A stretch of DNA of 36,191 bases from Caulobacter sp. CCH9-E1 (GCF_001556515.1 NZ_LSJA01000001.1:1-36191), one strand, 5' to 3'; positions 1 to 7,137 are shown, counted from the stretch's first letter. The notes: generated from the letters alone by a model not told the origin. Program-made: numbers and translations.

Positions 1-2
1 CC

Positions 3-239
3 GCGCGCCAGCGCACCGCCGCGTCGCTGCACATCGACGGCGCCATGCCGCGCGACAATTTCGAGGGCTTGGCGCTCTCGTCCTCTCCGTCGGGCGCGAT
101 CCGGATCTATGTGATCTCCGACGACGGCGCGGTCAGCGCCAAGCAGCGCACCCTGCTGCTGGCCTTCGACTGGACGCCGCCCCCGCCGCCGCCGCCCGCC
201 CCGGCCAAGCCGCCGAAGAGGCCTGTTCGCAAGCGGTAG
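3..239 (+). CDS. C-terminal end of an esterase-like phytase-family protein (5' partial)
   Basis: The reading frame is open from the left edge and ends at TAG 237-239, so only about 78 C-terminal residues are visible. The segment with DNFEGLAL, then IYVISDD, then RTLLLAFDW matches the last blades of the 'esterase-like activity of phytase' domain, where a conserved NFEGLA motif and a late SDDN/RTLL..F segment close the propeller. A proline-rich and basic tail follows. Proteins of this family are usually exported and roughly 330-400 residues long, so the signal peptide and most of the domain lie outside the window. The substrate cannot be stated. The family assignment rests on a short fragment. 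Confidence 0.6.
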   Translation, partial: ARQRTAASLHIDGAMPRDNFEGLALSSSPSGAIRIYVISDDGAVSAKQRTLLLAFDWTPPPPPPPAPAKPPKRPVRKR

Positions 240-410
240 CGCTTCGCAGCGCACACCTTAACGGAAATTAGCCAAGTCACTGAATTCGTTTCGTTGGCAA
301 CGATATGGTACCGCTAACATTTTTTCGACGAATCGGTGTTTTCGCACTTGCAGCGGACAACGTTGTCAGTCATTCCTAGCTTGACGGTCGATGAGGCGAG
401 AACCCACGGG

Positions 411-469
411 CCGTCAGAGGAACGCGCCGGGAGGCGGTTGAACCCAACCTCCTTTCCGGGACTATCAAC
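411..469 (+). promoter_or_regulatory. Conserved leader of first UrcA-type gene
   Basis: This leader is closely repeated in front of the paralogous gene (953-1009). Both begin CCGTCAGAGGAACGCG, continue through a GGAGG(C/T)GGTTG segment, reach an AACC(T/C)CCTTTC segment, and end at ATGATCCG. The GGAGG/GGTT and AACC/CCTCC parts can pair, so a hairpin that hides a GGAGG sequence is possible. No ordinary Shine-Dalgarno lies directly before ATG 470. Function is inferred from conservation only. Confidence 0.45.
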
Positions 470-781
470 ATGATCCGTCTGCTCATCATCGCCGTCAGCG
501 CCCTGATGGCCACCACCGCCGCCACCTCGGCCAGCGCCGGCGAAATCACCGTCAAGGTGCGCGGCCGTCCGACCGCCGAGGTCCACGCCGAAATCATCCA
601 GGCCGCCAAGCAGCTGTGCCAGGAAGACCTCGCCGGCAACCCCGCCGCCAGCGACCTGGCCCCCTACTGCGTCCGCGAAATCACCCGCGACGCCGTGGTT
701 CGCACCAACAGCCCCGAGCTGGCCGCCTTCAACAAGGCCCAAGGCCGCTCGGTCTACGCGATGCGCGTCGCCATCCGCTAA
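470..781 (+). CDS. UrcA-family secreted protein, copy 1
   Basis: A 103-residue protein with a clear signal peptide (basic start, hydrophobic core, ...SASA-G cleavage region near residue 23). The mature part has the UrcA pattern: a first strand EITVKVRG, a helix ending in LC, then a second cysteine in YCVREITRDAV, probably forming a disulfide (about C46 and C63). UrcA proteins are small exported proteins of unknown function, common in Caulobacter and sphingomonads, often in several copies. ATG 470 is chosen because the signal peptide starts there and the paralogue begins with the same MIR sequence. The tandem paralogue lies 228 bp downstream. Confidence 0.75.
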   Translation: MIRLLIIAVSALMATTAATSASAGEITVKVRGRPTAEVHAEIIQAAKQLCQEDLAGNPAASDLAPYCVREITRDAVVRTNSPELAAFNKAQGRSVYAMRVAIR

Positions 782-952
782 GACGATCAAGGACCCGCGG
801 GACGACGTGCTCGCGGGTCCGCTCCACGCTCGAAGACAGGCTTGCGACGGGCCCGACCCAATTTAGGGTGCATCGCAACATTATCGTTGATCACCCAACA
901 GAACGTCGCTATATCGAGCCCGACGGATCCAACGAGCGGAAGACCTCGGCGA

Positions 953-1009
953 CCGTCAGAGGAACGCGTCTGGAGGTGGTTGCGCACAACCCCCTTTCGG
1001 AACATCGAC
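953..1009 (+). promoter_or_regulatory. Conserved leader of second UrcA-type gene
   Basis: Second copy of the leader at 411-469. Here the hairpin is cleaner: GGTTG and CAACC pair around a short CGCA loop (979-992), with GGAGG just 5' and CCCCTTTC just 3'. Differences between the copies lie mostly in the loop and bulges while the arms still pair, which fits a conserved RNA structure. The role is inferred; possibilities include translational control or mRNA stability. Confidence 0.45.
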
Positions 1010-1309
1010 ATGATCCGCTCCATCGTTCTGGCCGCTACGGCCATCGCCCTGGCCGCCGCCGCTCCGGCCTCGGCCGCCGAAATGCGCGTCAAGGTCGCCG
1101 GCAAGTCGGCCGCCGAAGTCCGCGCTGAAATCGTCAAGGCGGCCTCGACCGTCTGCTGGCAGGACATCCGCGGCGAAGCCCTCGCCGGCTACATGTACCC
1201 GGCCTGCATCCGCGCCTCGGTCAACGACGCCGTCGCGAAGATCAACAACCCGGCCCTGAGCGCCTACAACACGGCCAACCCGGCCGCGGGCGCCGTCGCC
1301 TCGCGCTAA
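1010..1309 (+). CDS. UrcA-family secreted protein, copy 2
   Basis: A 99-residue paralogue of the upstream gene with the same layout: signal peptide ending ASAAE around residue 23, strand EMRVKVAGKSAAEV, helix with VCW, second cysteine in ACIRASVNDAV, and an alanine-rich C-terminus. The frame stays open upstream to 842, but that extension is the non-coding leader. ATG 1010 is the start because it opens the signal peptide and aligns with copy 1. A strong intrinsic terminator follows at 1381. The pair probably arose by tandem duplication that included the leader. Molecular function is unknown. Confidence 0.75.
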   Translation: MIRSIVLAATAIALAAAAPASAAEMRVKVAGKSAAEVRAEIVKAASTVCWQDIRGEALAGYMYPACIRASVNDAVAKINNPALSAYNTANPAAGAVASR

Positions 1310-1323
1310 CGCGCCACAAGCTT

Positions 1324-1371
1324 AGTACCGCGTACCAGTACAGCGTTCCGAGTACCCCGCGTAACAGTACC
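1324..1371 (+). repeat. Two imperfect 20-bp GTAC-rich direct repeats
   Basis: AGTACC-GCGTA-CCAGTAC is followed, after a short spacer, by AGTACCCC-GCGTA-ACAGTACC. The two copies lie between the second UrcA stop codon and its terminator. They are GTAC-rich, so each is also partly self-complementary. Function is unknown. Confidence 0.5.
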
Positions 1372-1380
1372 AAGCGTCAC

Positions 1381-1418
1381 AAACCCGCCGCGGCCCAAGC
1401 CGCGGCGGGTTTTGTTTT
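1381..1418 (+). terminator. Rho-independent terminator after the UrcA pair
   Basis: A perfect 11-bp stem, CCCGCCGCGGC (1384-1394) with GCCGCGGCGGG (1399-1409), closes a CCAA loop and is followed by TTTTGTTTT. AAA before the stem pairs with the first T residues, so the hairpin can also act on the opposite strand, where the antiporter gene converges. Confidence 0.9.
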
Positions 1419-1475
1419 CGGGGGGGGGAGAATGTCGGCTCACGACCGATCGAGACTTATCGCGGACTTGGAGGC

Positions 1476-2789
1476 CTACCGCGCGGCGGAGGCGCCCTCA
1501 TGCTCGGAAGCGTCCGGATCGCGGCCCTGGCTGCGATCTAGGCGGCGCATGATCGGGGTCACGGTCAACCCGTGGATCACGATCGACAGCAGAATGACCA
1601 ACGCCACGATGGCCCAGAGCCGCTCGGCCTGCGGGAAGGCCGCATGATTTAAGGCGTAGGCGAGATAGTAGATCGTGCCGACACCGCGGATCCCGAAGAA
1701 AGCCAGGGTGAGCTTCTCGCCGCCGGCCGCCTTCAGGCCGACGAGACCGATCACCCCCGCGACGGGGCGGACCACCAGAAGAATGGCGAGCGCCAGACCA
1801 ACATCCGCCCAGGTCAGCGGCGCCAGCACCCCACTGACCAGCGCGCCGCCGAACAGCAGCAGGAGCGTCATCATGGCCAAGCGCTCGACCTGTTCCGTTA
1901 CGTCGTGCATCTCGCGCTGGAACTCATGCTCGCGATGGGCGTGGCGTAGCGTGAGGGCGGTGACAAAGACGGCCAGAAACCCGTAGCAGTTGATCAGTTC
2001 GGTCAGGCCGTAGGACAGGAATGTCGCGGCGATGGCGATCAGGCCGTCGCCCGTGGCGGCGAGCTTGCTGTCCGAGGGAATGTGGAAGGTCAGCCAGCCG
2101 AAGGCCCAGCCCACGAGCCAACCTCCGATCGCGCCCCCGCCGATCTCCCAAAGGACGTTGTGGGTAAGCCATTTCGCCAGCCACGGCTCGCCCGTGGCGG
2201 ACGCGGCGACGAGCGCGATGGCCAGATGCACGAATGGGAAGGCCAGGCCGTCATTGAGTCCGGCCTCGGCGGTCAATCCAAAACGCACTTCGTCCTCTTC
2301 GCCGCTCTTTGGCGGTCCGACCTGGACATCGGCCGCCAGCACCGGATCTGTCGGCGCCAGCGCCGCGCCCAACAGCAGGGCGACAACCCAGGGCAGGCCA
2401 GCCAGAACGCCAAGGCCGGCTATCGCCGCGATGCTGAGTGGCATGGTGACGCCGAGCAGCCGCCAGGCGACTTGCCAGCGGCGAATGTGGAACACGCGGT
2501 CGATCTTCAGTCCGGCGCCCATCAGGGCGATGATCACCACGAATTCGGTGTAGCGCTCGGTGAAGGCCAGGTGCGCGCCCGGCAAGGGCCGCAGGTGGAT
2601 GGGCGCGAAGGAAAACAGGGCGGCGCCGAGCGCGATACAGATGATCGGCAGGGAGATGGGCAGCCGGCGCAGCACCAGCGGCAACCAGGCCACGAGGGCG
2701 ACCATGGCGCCCGCGCCGGTCATGGCCAGAATGTAGGGCGAGGGGCTGAAGTCCAGTACGGATGTCACGCCGCCATCAACGCGCGTCAC
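1476..2789 (-). CDS. CPA1-type cation:proton antiporter (NhaP/KefB-like)
   Basis: A 437-residue polytopic inner-membrane protein with about 12 hydrophobic segments. It exchanges protons for a monovalent cation (Na+ or K+). Family marks are APTDPVLAADVQVG (the PTDP motif, about residues 146-150) and EAGLNDGLAFP (about 175-185, with the ND pair ending at D180, the usual cation/proton-binding site). The C-terminal tail after the last membrane segment is short and charged, with no TrkA-N domain. The start used is GTG 2789; no clear Shine-Dalgarno precedes it, and GTG at codon 8 is an alternative. It stands alone, convergent with the UrcA pair. The transported ion cannot be read from the sequence. 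Confidence 0.85.
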   Translation of the reverse strand: MTRVDGGVTSVLDFSPSPYILAMTGAGAMVALVAWLPLVLRRLPISLPIICIALGAALFSFAPIHLRPLPGAHLAFTERYTEFVVIIALMGAGLKIDRVFHIRRWQVAWRLLGVTMPLSIAAIAGLGVLAGLPWVVALLLGAALAPTDPVLAADVQVGPPKSGEEDEVRFGLTAEAGLNDGLAFPFVHLAIALVAASATGEPWLAKWLTHNVLWEIGGGAIGGWLVGWAFGWLTFHIPSDSKLAATGDGLIAIAATFLSYGLTELINCYGFLAVFVTALTLRHAHREHEFQREMHDVTEQVERLAMMTLLLLFGGALVSGVLAPLTWADVGLALAILLVVRPVAGVIGLVGLKAAGGEKLTLAFFGIRGVGTIYYLAYALNHAAFPQAERLWAIVALVILLSIVIHGLTVTPIMRRLDRSQGRDPDASEHEGASAAR

Positions 2790-2865
2790 GGCGCAACGTT
2801 CTGGACATGGCGCCGGTCGCCTCTCGTCGTACGGCTAAGGAGCGGCGCTCGTCCTCACCCGCGCA

Positions 2866-2898
2866 ACGAAAAACCCGCCGAGCTTGCGCTCGGCGGGT
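2866..2898 (-). terminator. Rho-independent terminator of rpmB
   Basis: A perfect 10-bp inverted repeat (2874-2883 with 2888-2897) with a 4-nt loop lies just 3' of the rpmB stop. Read on the minus strand, the stem is followed by TTTTT. Confidence 0.85.
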
Positions 2899-2933
2899 CT
2901 TCGAACTCTACAGCCTTGAAGGGCCGTTCAGCC

Positions 2934-3233
2934 TTAAGCAGCCTGAGCGGCGGCCTTGGCCTTGGCCTTCACCTGGGCCTTGATCTTCAGGGCGCGCGGC
3001 GACAGCTGCTCGTCCTTGGCGCCCAGCAGGAACACGTCCAGGCCGCCCTTGAAGTCCAGGGTGCGCAGGGCCGCGTTGCTGATGCGCAGCTTGAAGCTCT
3101 GGCCCAGCGACTCCGACTGGAGCGTGGCGGGCGACAGGGCCGGCAGGAAGCGGCGCTTGGTCTTGATGTTCGAGTGGCTCACATTGTGGCCGACCATCGG
3201 ACCGATACCGGTAAGTTCGCAACGGCGCGACAT
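2934..3233 (-). CDS. rpmB: 50S ribosomal protein L28
   Basis: A 99-residue basic protein starting MSRRCELTG with [16 protein letters not shown], the diagnostic L28 signature. L28 is a structural protein of the large ribosomal subunit. This is the alphaproteobacterial form, longer than the roughly 78-residue E. coli protein and ending in a lysine/alanine-rich tail. AAGG lies 8 bases upstream of ATG 3233. The gene has its own promoter (3343-3372) and terminator (2866-2898), so it is monocistronic, unlike E. coli, where rpmB is followed by rpmG. Confidence 0.97.
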   Translation of the reverse strand: MSRRCELTGIGPMVGHNVSHSNIKTKRRFLPALSPATLQSESLGQSFKLRISNAALRTLDFKGGLDVFLLGAKDEQLSPRALKIKAQVKAKAKAAAQAA

Positions 3234-3342
3234 GGTGGTTACCTTGGCTTGGGCGAAGCCCCGCTCTCTTGAGAAGAGCCTGGCCCGCTAAGATATGAAT
3301 TCGGGCACGCGATCCGGACGAGCTGGCCGCGCGAGAGCGGGC

Positions 3343-3372
3343 GATATAGGCGAAGGCCGCCCCTTGAGTCAA
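3343..3372 (-). promoter_or_regulatory. Predicted housekeeping promoter of rpmB
   Basis: Read on the minus strand: TTGACT (complement of 3367-3372), 18 bases, TATATC (complement of 3343-3348). The -10 region CCTATATC differs at one base from the Caulobacter consensus GCTANAWC. The predicted leader is about 100 nt. Confidence 0.6.
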
Positions 3373-3486
3373 GGCTGGTCTGGCCTTCCTCTTCGCGCCC
3401 GCGAAGGAACCCGCGCCCCGCGATCGCCTTCAAGCACGGTTCATCTGGCTCTCTATATATGGAGCCGCATGAAGGAGACCCGTCGT

Positions 3487-3945
3487 ATGCGTTCGACCGC
3501 CCTCGCCGCTTCCGTCCTCGCCCTGGCGGCCGCCCTGCCGCTCGCCGCCTCGAGCCAGGCCCGCCCGGCCGCGACCGCTCCCGTGGCGCGCACGATTCTC
3601 CCGGGTCATTGGGAGTACGACTATCGAGTCGGGCCGATTCCGGCCGGCAGCGAGAGCAAGTGCCTGAAACCCGCCGACGTCGAGCAGTTCTCGCGCGGCA
3701 TCTGCACCCGCAAATACCGCTGCGACTACACGACCAACGTCGTCTCCAACGGCAAGATCAAGCTGAAGGGCACCTGGACCGACAAGAAGGACCGCGTGGC
3801 GCCGGTGACCGCCGACGGCTCGTACACGCCCGAGAGCTTCACCCTGAACATCCACATGAAGACCATCAACGGCATTCCGCTGGCCGGCGTGATGACCGCC
3901 AAGCGCGTCTCGGCCGAATGCCCGGCCGAACAGGCGGCGAAATAG
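3487..3945 (+). CDS. DUF3617-family exported protein
   Basis: A 152-residue protein with an N-terminal signal peptide (MRSTALAASVLALAAALPLAASSQA). The mature part fits DUF3617: a GHWEYDYR strand near the start, C-containing CLKPADVEQF, a YRCDYTT segment, and a beta-rich C-terminal half with GTWTDKKDRVAPVTADGSYT and a final AECPAE. Four cysteines suggest periplasmic disulfides. ATG 3487 is chosen because AGGAG (3473-3477) lies 9 bases upstream and the signal peptide starts there, although the frame is open well upstream. The gene is divergent from rpmB. The family has no established molecular function. Confidence 0.8.
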   Translation: MRSTALAASVLALAAALPLAASSQARPAATAPVARTILPGHWEYDYRVGPIPAGSESKCLKPADVEQFSRGICTRKYRCDYTTNVVSNGKIKLKGTWTDKKDRVAPVTADGSYTPESFTLNIHMKTINGIPLAGVMTAKRVSAECPAEQAAK

Positions 3946-3988
3946 CCGCCAAGGCAAAGCTTCCGTTTGTGGTTAACGCGAATTGAGA

Positions 3989-4002
3989 TACAATAGATTG
4001 TA
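3989..4002. repeat. 14-bp palindrome TACAAT-AG-ATTGTA
   Basis: A perfect 6-bp inverted repeat with a 2-bp centre in an AT-rich part of the intergenic region, directly before the GANTC cluster. It has the size of a dimeric regulator site. No regulator is assigned. Confidence 0.4.
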
Positions 4003-4015
4003 GGGAACAAACACT

Positions 4016-4049
4016 GAATCGGTGAACGTCGCTGATTCGGTCATGATTC
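4016..4049. promoter_or_regulatory. Cluster of three GANTC (CcrM-type) methylation sites
   Basis: GAATC (4016-4020), GATTC (4034-4038) and GATTC (4045-4049) lie within 34 bp. GANTC is the CcrM target in Caulobacter and is typically rare outside control regions. No protein gene begins just downstream on either strand, so the site may mark an unannotated transcript. Confidence 0.45.
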
Positions 4050-4133
4050 GTTTCGCCCCTGTTCGGCGAAGGGTTAGCCGGCGTTAAGGGGTGAAAGTCC
4101 CTCCTCATATTCGCGCACCACCGCCCCTCTCCC

Positions 4134-4175
4134 CTTGCGGGAGAGGGTGGCCCGCGTAGCGGGTCGGGTGAGGGG
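4134..4175 (+). repeat. REP-like intergenic repeat, copy A
   Basis: An imperfect double hairpin: CTCTCCC/GGGAGAG around CTTGC, then CCCGC/GCGGG, ending CGGGTGAGGGG. The reverse complement of 4234-4285 shares TCTCCCCTTGCGGGAGA, GGTG and a final CGG(A/G)TGAGGGG, so the two are inverted copies of one family, 58 bp apart. Confidence 0.75.
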
Positions 4176-4233
4176 TTGAAGACGGTATCCGCCGCGAAGG
4201 TCCGCCAGCCGATCACGCCGATAGGTTATAGAC

Positions 4234-4285
4234 CCCTCATCCGTCGCCTTCGGCGACACCTTCTCCCGCAAGGGGAGAAGGTGAC
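4234..4285 (-). repeat. REP-like intergenic repeat, copy B, inside the 3' end of the ogt-type gene
   Basis: An inverted relative of copy A with CCTTCTCCC/GGGAGAAGG and GTCGCC/GGCGAC arms. The last 17 or so codons and the stop codon of the methyltransferase gene lie inside it. Confidence 0.75.
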
Positions 4286-4863
4286 AGCGCCCCGCCTCGC
4301 GGCGGGGCCACCGAGAATTCCAGGTCAAACAGGGTCGGGACGGTGTCGGTCTTGGCCTTTTCCAGCGTCAGCAGCCGAGCCTTGGTCGCCGAACCGCCGG
4401 GCGCGGAGAAACCGCCAAGGCCGCCCGACGCCGACAGCACGCGGTGGCAGGGCACGACGATCGGCCAGGGGTTCTCGCCCAGGGCCTTGCCCACGGCCCG
4501 CGCGGCGCCCGGCTCGCCCATGGCCCTGGCGACCTCGCCGTAGGTGGAGGTCTCGCCCGGCGCGATGGCCCGGGCGATCTCGTAGACCCGCAGGTTGAAG
4601 GCGGACTGGCCGCCCAGGTCCAGCGGCACGTCGGCCAGATCGTCGCGCCCGCCGGACAGCAGGTCGCGGATACGGTCGATCACGACCTCGACCTCGGGCG
4701 GGGGCTCGGACTCGATCGCCTCGGGAAAACGCCGCCGCAGCCGCCCCCAGGCCGCGCCGGGCGTGGCCTCGGGCAATTGCAAGCCGATCAGCCCGCTTGG
4801 CCCCCAAGCGAGGCCGCAGCGCCCGATACTGGTGTCGAAAAGGGCGAAACCCTGGGTCGGCAT
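4237..4863 (-). CDS. ogt: Methylated-DNA--protein-cysteine S-methyltransferase
   Basis: A 208-residue single-use DNA repair protein that transfers alkyl groups from O6-alkylguanine to its own cysteine. The C-terminal domain has the wing-helix segment TSTYGEVARAMGEPGAARAVG and the active-site motif PCHRV (C139), followed by GGLGGFSAPGG. The N-terminal ribonuclease-H-like part (residues 1-85) is present and there is no Ada regulator domain, so it is Ogt-like. ATG 4863 is chosen because the family fold begins there; the longer open frame overlaps the divergent gene. The normal family C-terminus is reached near residue 172; the rest, with LSPSPLAGEG, is translated from repeat DNA. The symbol is by similarity. 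Confidence 0.88.
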   Translation of the reverse strand: MPTQGFALFDTSIGRCGLAWGPSGLIGLQLPEATPGAAWGRLRRRFPEAIESEPPPEVEVVIDRIRDLLSGGRDDLADVPLDLGGQSAFNLRVYEIARAIAPGETSTYGEVARAMGEPGAARAVGKALGENPWPIVVPCHRVLSASGGLGGFSAPGGSATKARLLTLEKAKTDTVPTLFDLEFSVAPPRGGALSPSPLAGEGVAEGDG

Positions 4864-4884
4864 GGGGAAAAAATAGCAGGCCTG

Positions 4885-4914
4885 TTGCCGCTGGCGAAGA
4901 ACCGCCCTTACGAT
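4885..4914 (+). promoter_or_regulatory. Possible promoter of the amidohydrolase gene
   Basis: TTGCCG (4885-4890), 18 bases, TACGAT (4909-4914), each matching 4 of 6 consensus positions. It sits 28 bases upstream of the predicted start codon in the short divergent gap. A weak call. Confidence 0.35.
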
Positions 4915-4942
4915 TTTAAGAAACTTGCCCCGGAGATCGCCC

Positions 4943-6574
4943 TTGCGCCGCCTCGCTCTCGCCGCCCTGCTCGCCACCGCGTCACTTTCGACCGCGAAAG
5001 CCGGGGACCTGCTCGTCCATGGCGGCCCGATCCATACAGGGGTCGACGCCGCGCCGACCGCCCAGGCGGTGCTGATCCGCGACGACAGGATCCTGTTCGT
5101 CGGCGACTTGGCCGCCGCCAAGGCCAAGGCGGCCAAGGACGTCCGCGACATCGACCTGAAGGGCGCGGCCGCCTATCCCGGCTTCGTTGACGCCCACGCC
5201 CACCTGACCGGCATCGGCCTGCGCGAACTGACGCTCAATCTCGACCAGGTGAAGTCGGTCGCCGAACTGGTCGCCGCCGTGAAGGCCTACGCCGCCGCCC
5301 ATCCGGAGGGCGCGATCTATGGACGCGGCTGGATCGAGACCCACTGGCCCGAGAAGCGCTTCCCGACCAAGGCCGACCTGGACGCCGCCGCGCCGGGCCG
5401 GATCGTGGTGCTGGGCCGCTCGGACGGCCACGCCAGCGTCGCCTCCACCGCCGCCCTCGCCAAGGCCGGCATCACGGCCGCCACGCCCGCCCCCGCCGGC
5501 GGGCAGATCCTCAAAGGTCCGGACGGCCAGCCTGACGGCATGCTGATCGACCACGCCCAGAGCCTGGTGGAAGGCGTCATCCCGCCGCCGAGCCTGGCCT
5601 TGAAGCGCGAGGCGCTGGAGAAGGCCGGTCAGCTCTATGCCTCGCGCGGCTGGACCGGGCTGGCCAACATGAGCGTGGAGACCGAGGACCACGCCTTGCT
5701 CGCCGCCTTGGCCGGAGAAGGGCGCTTCGGCTTGCGGGTGGACAACTACATGGACCCGAGCGCGGCGGGGCTCGTCTTGAGCTTTGGCCCGTTCGAGGAC
5801 AAGACCGGCCTGATCCGCGTGCGCGGGATCAAGCTCTACATGGACGGCGCCCTGGGCTCGCGCGGCGCGGCCTTGCTCGAGCCCTATAGCGACGCCGAGG
5901 GGCTTGGCCTGCAGCTGACCCAGCGCGACAAGGGCTTGTCGCTGATGAAGAAGGCCAAGGCCGTGAACGCCCAGGTCGCCATGCACGCCATCGGCGATCG
6001 CGGCAACCGCATGACGCTGGACTGGTTCGAGGAAGCATTGGCCGGCGACACCCAGGCCCGCTGGCGGATCGAGCACGCCCAGATCGTCGCCGACACCGAC
6101 CTGCCGCGTTTCGCCAAGCTGGGCGTCATCGCCTCGATGCAGCCTAGCCACGCGATCGGCGACCTCTTCTTCGCGCCCGCGCGGCTGGGCCAGGACCGCC
6201 TGCACGAGGGCTATCGCTGGAACGACTTCCTGAAGGCCGGCGTGGTGGTCGCCGCGGGCTCGGACGCCCCCGTCGAGGTGGGAGATCCGCGCATCGAGTT
6301 CTACGCCGCCGTTTACCGTCATTCGCTGGACGGCTTCGCCAACGCCGACTGGCATCTGGAGGAGGCCGTCACCCGCGCGCAGGCGCTCAAGATGCTGACT
6401 CTCGCGCCGGCCTACGCGGCCTTCCGCGAAAAGGACCTCGGAACGCTGGAAGCCGGTAAAAAGGCGGACCTGACGGCCTTCGACCAGGACCTGATGACCA
6501 TCGAGCCCAAGGCGATCCTGACGGCCCAGCCGGTGCTGACCATCGTGGACGGAAAGGTGGCGTTCGCGCGCTGA
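4943..6574 (+). CDS. Exported metal-dependent amidohydrolase (amidohydrolase 3 / YtcJ-like)
   Basis: A 543-residue protein of the amidohydrolase superfamily, which hydrolyses C-N bonds with one or two metal ions in a TIM barrel. Visible marks are GFVDAHAHL (H85 and H87), an internal HAIGDRGN, RIEHAQIV, and SDAPVEV carrying the late catalytic Asp. The N-terminus (MRRLALAALLATASLSTAKAG) is a signal peptide, implying periplasmic location. TTG 4943 is preferred over TTG 4925 because CGGAG lies 7 bases upstream. The gene is divergent from the methyltransferase. YtcJ-like proteins have varied or unknown substrates and none can be named here. Confidence 0.82.
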   Translation: MRRLALAALLATASLSTAKAGDLLVHGGPIHTGVDAAPTAQAVLIRDDRILFVGDLAAAKAKAAKDVRDIDLKGAAAYPGFVDAHAHLTGIGLRELTLNLDQVKSVAELVAAVKAYAAAHPEGAIYGRGWIETHWPEKRFPTKADLDAAAPGRIVVLGRSDGHASVASTAALAKAGITAATPAPAGGQILKGPDGQPDGMLIDHAQSLVEGVIPPPSLALKREALEKAGQLYASRGWTGLANMSVETEDHALLAALAGEGRFGLRVDNYMDPSAAGLVLSFGPFEDKTGLIRVRGIKLYMDGALGSRGAALLEPYSDAEGLGLQLTQRDKGLSLMKKAKAVNAQVAMHAIGDRGNRMTLDWFEEALAGDTQARWRIEHAQIVADTDLPRFAKLGVIASMQPSHAIGDLFFAPARLGQDRLHEGYRWNDFLKAGVVVAAGSDAPVEVGDPRIEFYAAVYRHSLDGFANADWHLEEAVTRAQALKMLTLAPAYAAFREKDLGTLEAGKKADLTAFDQDLMTIEPKAILTAQPVLTIVDGKVAFAR

Positions 6575-6605
6575 GCGCTTCATCCACAGGCGCGGGAAAA
6601 AGGTT

Positions 6606-6683
6606 CACATCCGATGTGGGGAATTAAGGATCCCCGGTTACGGGCTGGAAACCAGAGTTTTCCAAAAAGTGCGGACCGATGTG
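6606..6683 (+). promoter_or_regulatory. Palindrome plus repeated CCGATGTG upstream of the CZB gene
   Basis: CACATC-C-GATGTG (6606-6618) is a perfect 6-bp inverted repeat. Its right half, CCGATGTG, recurs at 6676-6683, 22 bp before the CZB start codon. Together they could be a full and a half regulator site. No regulator is assigned. Confidence 0.35.
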
Positions 6684-6704
6684 AGCCAACCCTAGGGTTT
6701 AGCA

Positions 6705-7067
6705 ATGGACCTTACCGAAGAAGCGCACGCGCACGCCCGAATCTACAATGAGCTCGTCGACGCGGTCGCCGAAAAGCGACAGGTCGACGCCGCCAAGCTG
6801 CGCGCCGACCGTCAATGCAGCACGGGTCAGTGGCTCCACGGACCGCTCCAGCAACGCTGGGCCGGCAACCACACCTATCTGAACTGCGTGGAAGCCCACC
6901 GCGAGTTCCACTATGCCGCCTTCGAAGTGGCCGAGCTGATCAACCGCGGCGACTACGCCGAGGCCAACCGCCGCCTGCGCAACGGCAATCGCCTGTCGAT
7001 GGCGAGTTCGGGCCTGACCACCGCCTTCCGCCGGATCCGTCTGGCGCTGGAGGCGGTCACGGCCTAG
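6705..7067 (+). CDS. Stand-alone CZB (chemoreceptor zinc-binding) domain protein
   Basis: A 120-residue soluble helical protein that is almost entirely a CZB domain. The zinc ligands fit H8, C38 (in CSTGQWLHG), H65 and H69 (HREFH). The spacing of 30, 27 and 4 residues equals that of the known ligands H22, C52, H79 and H83 in the E. coli cyclase DgcZ. CZB domains bind zinc very tightly and control attached chemoreceptor or GGDEF domains; here none is attached, so it probably acts on a partner. There is no signal peptide, so it is cytoplasmic. ATG 6705 is the only sensible start, since H8 follows directly. The Suv3-like gene begins 70 bp downstream. The partner is unknown. Confidence 0.85.
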   Translation: MDLTEEAHAHARIYNELVDAVAEKRQVDAAKLRADRQCSTGQWLHGPLQQRWAGNHTYLNCVEAHREFHYAAFEVAELINRGDYAEANRRLRNGNRLSMASSGLTTAFRRIRLALEAVTA

Positions 7068-7137
7068 GGGCGGCGATCGGAGGGGGCGGCCCACGCTGGC
7101 GCTTGCTCCTCCTCGATTCCCGCCCCACTTTCGCTCC

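Noticed and set aside
381..403. TTGACGG...GCGAGAAC as a promoter for the first UrcA gene
   Set aside because: The elements match the Caulobacter consensus, but the gap is 8 bases, shorter than the 10-14 required.
842..1009. N-terminal extension of the second UrcA protein
   Set aside because: It would bury the signal peptide, and the region is the conserved leader shared with copy 1.
2082..3272. Long plus-strand frame opposite the antiporter and rpmB genes
   Set aside because: It is antisense to two well-supported genes and its product is low-complexity, as expected from high-GC DNA. The same holds for long antisense frames at 4982-6583, 7630-9063, 10167-11909 and 32390-34777.
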